Assembly (NCBI GenBank): GCA_010015655.1 | Contig: ML976687.1 | Coordinates: 553,965-617,964 of the forward strand | Direction of reading: 5' to 3' | From: Bimuria novae-zelandiae CBS 107.79 | Lineage: Eukaryota > Ascomycota > Dothideomycetes > Pleosporales > Didymosphaeriaceae | DNA: 64,000 nt | Shown: piece by piece, positions 60,001-64,000 of the stretch | How the letters are laid out: each line of letters begins with the position of its first letter | How positions within the stretch are numbered: the stretch's first letter is position 1 | Notes under the pieces: model-generated | Databases searched by the model: none | What the model was told of the DNA's origin: nothing | What the model saw: only the letters and a program-made list of their open reading frames with translations | Program-made: the position numbers and the translations under genes

Positions 60001-60401
60001 CTCAAGCATCCGGGTCTCCTCCTTATGTGTCCCCTTACCAGGTATGTAGCCTCTGAGCTATATCTCTGATTGTCGTATTGTTACTGACTTGATCTCAGAC
60101 ACCGCCTGTCCTCCCCAACTCGCGCTCACAGCCCGCTTTCCCGCCGTTCTACGAGGCCAATCATTCTGCCTTTGGAAGGTACGCAGCCAACAATCAGCCA
60201 GCCCGCTCGTCGTATGGACGCGATAATAGGGAGAACAACCCTGGCGTGCCCACCACCACTGGCAATCCATATCATTCTCCGGGTCATTCGTTCAACAACG
60301 GCTACGGAGGAGCGTACCAGAACTCGTTCAACAACAACTTCTCTCCGATGCATGACCAGCCGCACCCTTACGGTGGCTACAACCAGGGTTTCCCGAAGTG
60401 A
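57087..60401 (+). CDS. Large disordered protein with a C-terminal coiled coil, function unknown
   Basis: Exons 57087-57582, 57633-58984, 59118-60041 and 60099-60401 give 1024 aa; introns are 50, 133 and 57 bp, and each junction keeps frame. The first 780 residues are low-complexity: Ser/Pro/Arg-rich, with SP-type sites (RRSPIREYRRSP, RKVSPLAKHYTP), two LKALV(G/D)SxDDD repeats near residues 350-375, PPTPPRKNSLPRN and Gly/Ser repeats with SPTKYC/SPSKYC. Residues about 797-911 form a heptad-rich helix (VQKQNESAVKMTIAKNEQLK, QLDKLREFIKTEVVEPLG, AMEQDIKELQKAIQDMQKS). The tail is Asn/Tyr/Gly-rich (SFNNGYGGAYQNSFNNNF). I do not recognise a family. The many proline-directed sites suggest phosphorylation; a scaffold role is only a guess. 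Confidence 0.85.
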
Positions 60402-61362
60402 GGAATGCCCAGACATGGTTTATACGCGCTGCTCACAACAAAAGGACAACGTTTGGCCAGCCATAATGTCCCTACCATAATTAGAGATCAATCCACATAC
60501 CGTAAGTTTCTCGATTGCTTTATGGTATGTCCTCGGGCCAGGCTAACAAGAAGGCAGTGCAGGCACGTTTTGGTGCGATCTGACTTTGAGGGACAGGGCT
60601 AATATTGACGACGGACTTCCCAGTTGAGCTTTCACTTTCACGAAAACTTGGGGCAATGGTTTTTCGTTCTTGGGCACGGAGATTTTGTGATTTTCTTTCT
60701 CATGGTGTCTACTTTGGTCTATTGACACTACGACAGACAGTAACGTTGGCCAGACAAGCGGAGCCGCTTGGCGTAAGCTACGGCGGAGGGCACGGATGTC
60801 CGGGGTAGTCTCGATCGAGCATTCCCACTAATATGATGACGTATGAAAGTCAGAGCAAGTGGTCCGTCGAAAGATGCGGTGAAGCAAGTGATGTCAGCCC
60901 TTGGTGCCTTCGTAGTGCCTACATGATGTTGCGTGTGCATGTAGTAAGACGTACACAATGGATGGATGAGCTGCATAAACGCGCCTAATCTTGGCCCGCC
61001 AGTCTAGGCCCGGAAAGCGATCGTGCCCAAAGGAAGACGTCTCATAGGACGAAAATACAGTTGATGATGGGCAATGGGGCAGTGCCTGGTTACACAAGAT
61101 TGGGCATTTCAACGCAACGGAGATGTAGTCGACATCTATTGACCATTTGAAAAGTACGAGATAAAATATTGAATACATTCGATATCTATAGGCTATCTCA
61201 AGCACTATCGAGCGCAAGATCGCCTCGCACGCACGAAAAGAGGCGGCAAGGCGGGCGTTTGAGCAGCGCCTTGCCTAAACAGTCGACGGCTGGCGCCACA
61301 GAACCGCCCACGCGGTGAGGCAACACGACGGCGCCGCCGCAACACTCCATCACATTGTGAGG
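60402..61362. other. Non-coding stretch upstream of the kinase gene
   Basis: No supported gene. It contains the 3' flank of the 1024-aa gene and the kinase promoter; no repeat or RNA gene recognised. Confidence 0.6.
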
Positions 61363-63460
61363 ATGACTGATGAGGGCGGCGCTCCGACCCCCATCCCACC
61401 TCTCTCCGCCCTGGCGGCCCTTTCTACGCCTACGCGACGCAACGAGTACCCCGGTGCGCTCGCTGCGACTGCGATAAGCAGCTCCTTTGCGGCCCCAACG
61501 CCCGGCAATGCGGCCGCAAGCCATTTGAACGCGCAGCTCCCGCCACTCAACACAGCGGCGGACCCCACCGATCCCTCGATACCACGCTTCCACATCCGCA
61601 ACCCCTCGGCCGCCGGCTTGTCGCTCAACACGGACATCCCCTCCATGACTGCGGGGCGTCAGCCTCCCGAAACGACGACAAACGAGGAGGGCGGCTCGGG
61701 AGACTTGCTGCGGCACTCGGCCACGGCGCCGATTGCGATACAGGACGGCTACTTGAGAAGCACCTTTTCCAGCGGCAGCATGACCAGGTCGCTGTCACCT
61801 GGCTCGGCACTCTCGTCTCCTGCGTTGAACGCTCTGGTCGACCTCACCCCGCTCCCATCGCCGCTGATCATGAGCGACTCGCCCGGATCATGGACCAGGG
61901 GCGGGGTCTCGTTTCGTCCTCGCTCCAGGGGTGCGTCGGGCTCGTCACGGGACGACTCGTTCGCCATGTTCAGCAGGGGCGGCACGCTTTCACCCTCGTC
62001 CTCGGTGAAAAAGAAGGGCTATCAGAAGCTCAAGACCGCCGGAGCACAGGCGCCGGATGCGAGCATGCAGACCCAGCAGAAGCAGGAAGCGCACCGTGAA
62101 AGAAACCGCAGCGTCAGTGAATTCAGACCCGATTCTATGCATAACATGGGTTCCCGACACGTCACCATCTCGAATGTAGCACCCGAACAGGTCCAACCCA
62201 ACCCAGCCTTTGAGTCCCAGCTCCACCGCGAGGCATATCTAGCCGCTCAGCGAGGCCTGGTATCCAACATGGCGCCCGCAGGCCTCCCCACGCCTCCGGC
62301 TAGCAATCGGAGTGTCACTGAAAGTGAAGAGGAAGAAGCCGCAGAAGACGACAAGATCGAGTATATAGCCGTTAGACAGGGCCCGCAGATGACGAAGAAG
62401 CTCTGGCGCCCTGTACGCCAGCTTGGCCAGGGCACGTTTAGCAAAGTATGGCTAGCTACAAGCGAGAAGCGTCCAGCCAACGACCCACTCGATGAGGCGA
62501 CGCTCGATCCCCGCAAACTGGTCGCCATCAAAGTCGTCGAGCACGGTCCGGCTGGCGGCGCCGATGAGGAACGCGTCGAACTAAGCCTTAAGCGTGAAGT
62601 GGAGATGCTTCGCTCCGTCTGCCACCCTTCTCTTGTCCATCTCCGCGCTTTCGATAACGGTGCATCCCATGCTTTACTTGTTCTGACCTACTGCCCTGGT
62701 GGTGATTTGTTCGACGTAGCCAGCACGAACCGCAAATTACTCGGTGTGGATTTAGTCCAGCGCATCTTCGCCGAGTTGGTTAGTGCCACTAGGTACCTGC
62801 ATGACAAGCTCATTGTGCATCGCGATATCAAGTTAGAAAGTACATTACCCGGCCAGTCAGCCCAAAGCAACACTTCGCTAATTTGTCACAGATGTCCTGC
62901 TCAACATTCCAGTTACCACAGTTCCACTGCTCAAGAACCCACGATCACATCCGTATCCCATAGCGACACTCACGGATTTGGGTCTTTCACGCCGCATTCC
63001 TGCTCCGCCTGAGTCGTCTCTATTGACTACTCGCTGTGGCAGTGAAGACTATGCTGCTCCTGAGATTCTCCTTGGTCAGCCGTATGATGGGCGCCAGACG
63101 GACGCGTGGGCACTCGGAGTCCTGCTATATGCACTAATAGAAGGTCGTCTACCGTTCGATTCTCCGCCCGGGAAACCGGTCCGCAGTAGGCCTGCCCACC
63201 GGATCGCACGATGCGATTGGATGTGGGTCAGATTCGGCAACGACGATGGTGAGTGGGAGGCCGAGAAAGGCAGAGACTGGGAGGGTGCACGTGCATGCGT
63301 TGAAGGCCTCCTGAAGAAAGTCTCTCGGGGACGCAAGAGCCTCGAGGACATCGAGAAGTTCGAGTGGGTGCAGAACGGCATCCAGGTGGAGGGCGGCATC
63401 AAGCGCCGGATCGAAGACGAAGAACCGGAACAGCTCACCCCAGATCTCAACGTGGGGTAA
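61363..63460 (+). CDS. Serine/threonine protein kinase with DLG instead of DFG
   Basis: Exons 61363-62839 and 62892-63460 (52-bp intron, inside the catalytic loop after HRDIKLE) give 681 aa. The N-terminal 340 residues are disordered and Ser/Pro/Thr-rich, with SPGS/SPSS repeats and an acidic stretch (ESEEEEAAEDD) just before the domain. The kinase domain has LGQGTFSKVW (about 355-364), VAIK with K390, YCPGGDLFDV, HRDIKLEN (H486-R487-D488), TDLGLSR with D521-L522-G523, RCGSEDYAAPEILLGQPYDG and DAWALGVLLYALIEGRLPF. All catalytic residues are present; only Phe of DFG is Leu, seen in some active kinases. It resembles the PRR1/PRR2-type branch of fungal kinases as far as I can judge; the exact subfamily is uncertain. 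The ATG at 61363 (MTDEGG) is used because the frame upstream of it has no ATG in view. Confidence 0.92.
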
Positions 63461-64000
63461 TCGTTAGTAAGGCCTCATGATTCATTCGGCACTTTACTTT
63501 GACTACCCCGCCGCTCTTTCGTTCACCAATTCCCGGCGATCAAAACATTGTATCACTATAGCATTCCCAGACGGGGCATTTTTCATTTATGTTCAATTTA
63601 TGTTCGGAAGAGGAGGTTGGCAACGGGTAGGATCGGCATCAGTGGGCTTCGGAGGGACGGGACATGATGAGATACCATGGATCGCAGGGCACACACGAAT
63701 GGCGGGATGGGAAAGTATGCACGGCTTCTCTCTACGACGGTATCTCCGGTCTTCGCTTCTCTTGCGCTCGCTTCCTTCCCACACACATTACCTTCACCTA
63801 TACCCACCCACTTTTTTCGTTATTTTCCTTCGCTTTCGCTTTCGCTTTCTTGTACCCTTTTCTGCTGCTCTTTACCTTGATATCCTCTTTGCTTTTTCTG
63901 CGCAAGCATGTTGCGGTTCTGTATATCCCTTTTTTAGCTTCGATCTGGTGGGCTTCGGTTTCTTTTTGAGTTGAAAGATTGACGAATTGCACTTGGCAGG
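63461..64000. other. Non-coding stretch at the window end
   Basis: Kinase 3' flank, then a pyrimidine-rich tract near 63770-63900 that includes a TTTCGC hexamer repeat (about 63827-63848). It may be the promoter of a gene beyond the window. No gene supported. Confidence 0.6.

Overview
This window is genomic DNA of a filamentous ascomycete (Pezizomycotina, most likely Dothideomycetes). The genes carry short introns of 45-130 bp. The fungal families present include HET, UstYa/DUF3328, Zn2Cys6 and arginine-specific CPA1 with an arginine attenuator peptide. The transposon-rich part is AT-rich and nearly stripped of CpA/TpG, which is the footprint of repeat-induced point mutation (RIP). The exact genus cannot be read from the sequence.

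Layout. 0.1-2.7 kb: an intact HET-domain gene between a 37-bp inverted-repeat pair. 2.85-8.8 kb: a heavily RIP-mutated LINE (+). 9.1-10.5 kb: a family-2 O-methyltransferase pseudogene. 11.6-17.5 kb: a second, lightly mutated LINE (-). 17.6-19.3 and 42.1-43.1 kb: the two main parts of a degenerate tandem repeat array carrying TTTTTAGTC motifs, split apart by 19.3-42.1 kb. That interval is a nest of seven transposable elements, most with target-site duplications I could define: a pogo/Fot1-like element (P) holding a two-gene DDE_3 element (D), a copia retrotransposon, a second pogo-like element (A) with a solo LTR inside it, a third LINE, and a hAT element inside that LINE.

43.5-64 kb is a gene-rich compartment. 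It holds CPA1 (arginine-specific carbamoyl-phosphate synthase small subunit) with a three-exon attenuator-peptide uORF, an UstYa-like gene, a secreted GH3 beta-glucosidase, a protein with two tandem Zn2Cys6 clusters, one more pogo-like element (B), Cdc42, a 1024-aa disordered/coiled-coil protein, and a protein kinase with DLG in place of DFG.

The genes on the right are mostly housekeeping or regulatory (arginine synthesis, polarity signalling, a kinase) and show no pathway clustering. The left half is a transposon graveyard in which a HET gene and a dead secondary-metabolism-type methyltransferase survive. Exon models of the multi-exon genes were checked by total length divisible by three and by family motifs crossing each junction.
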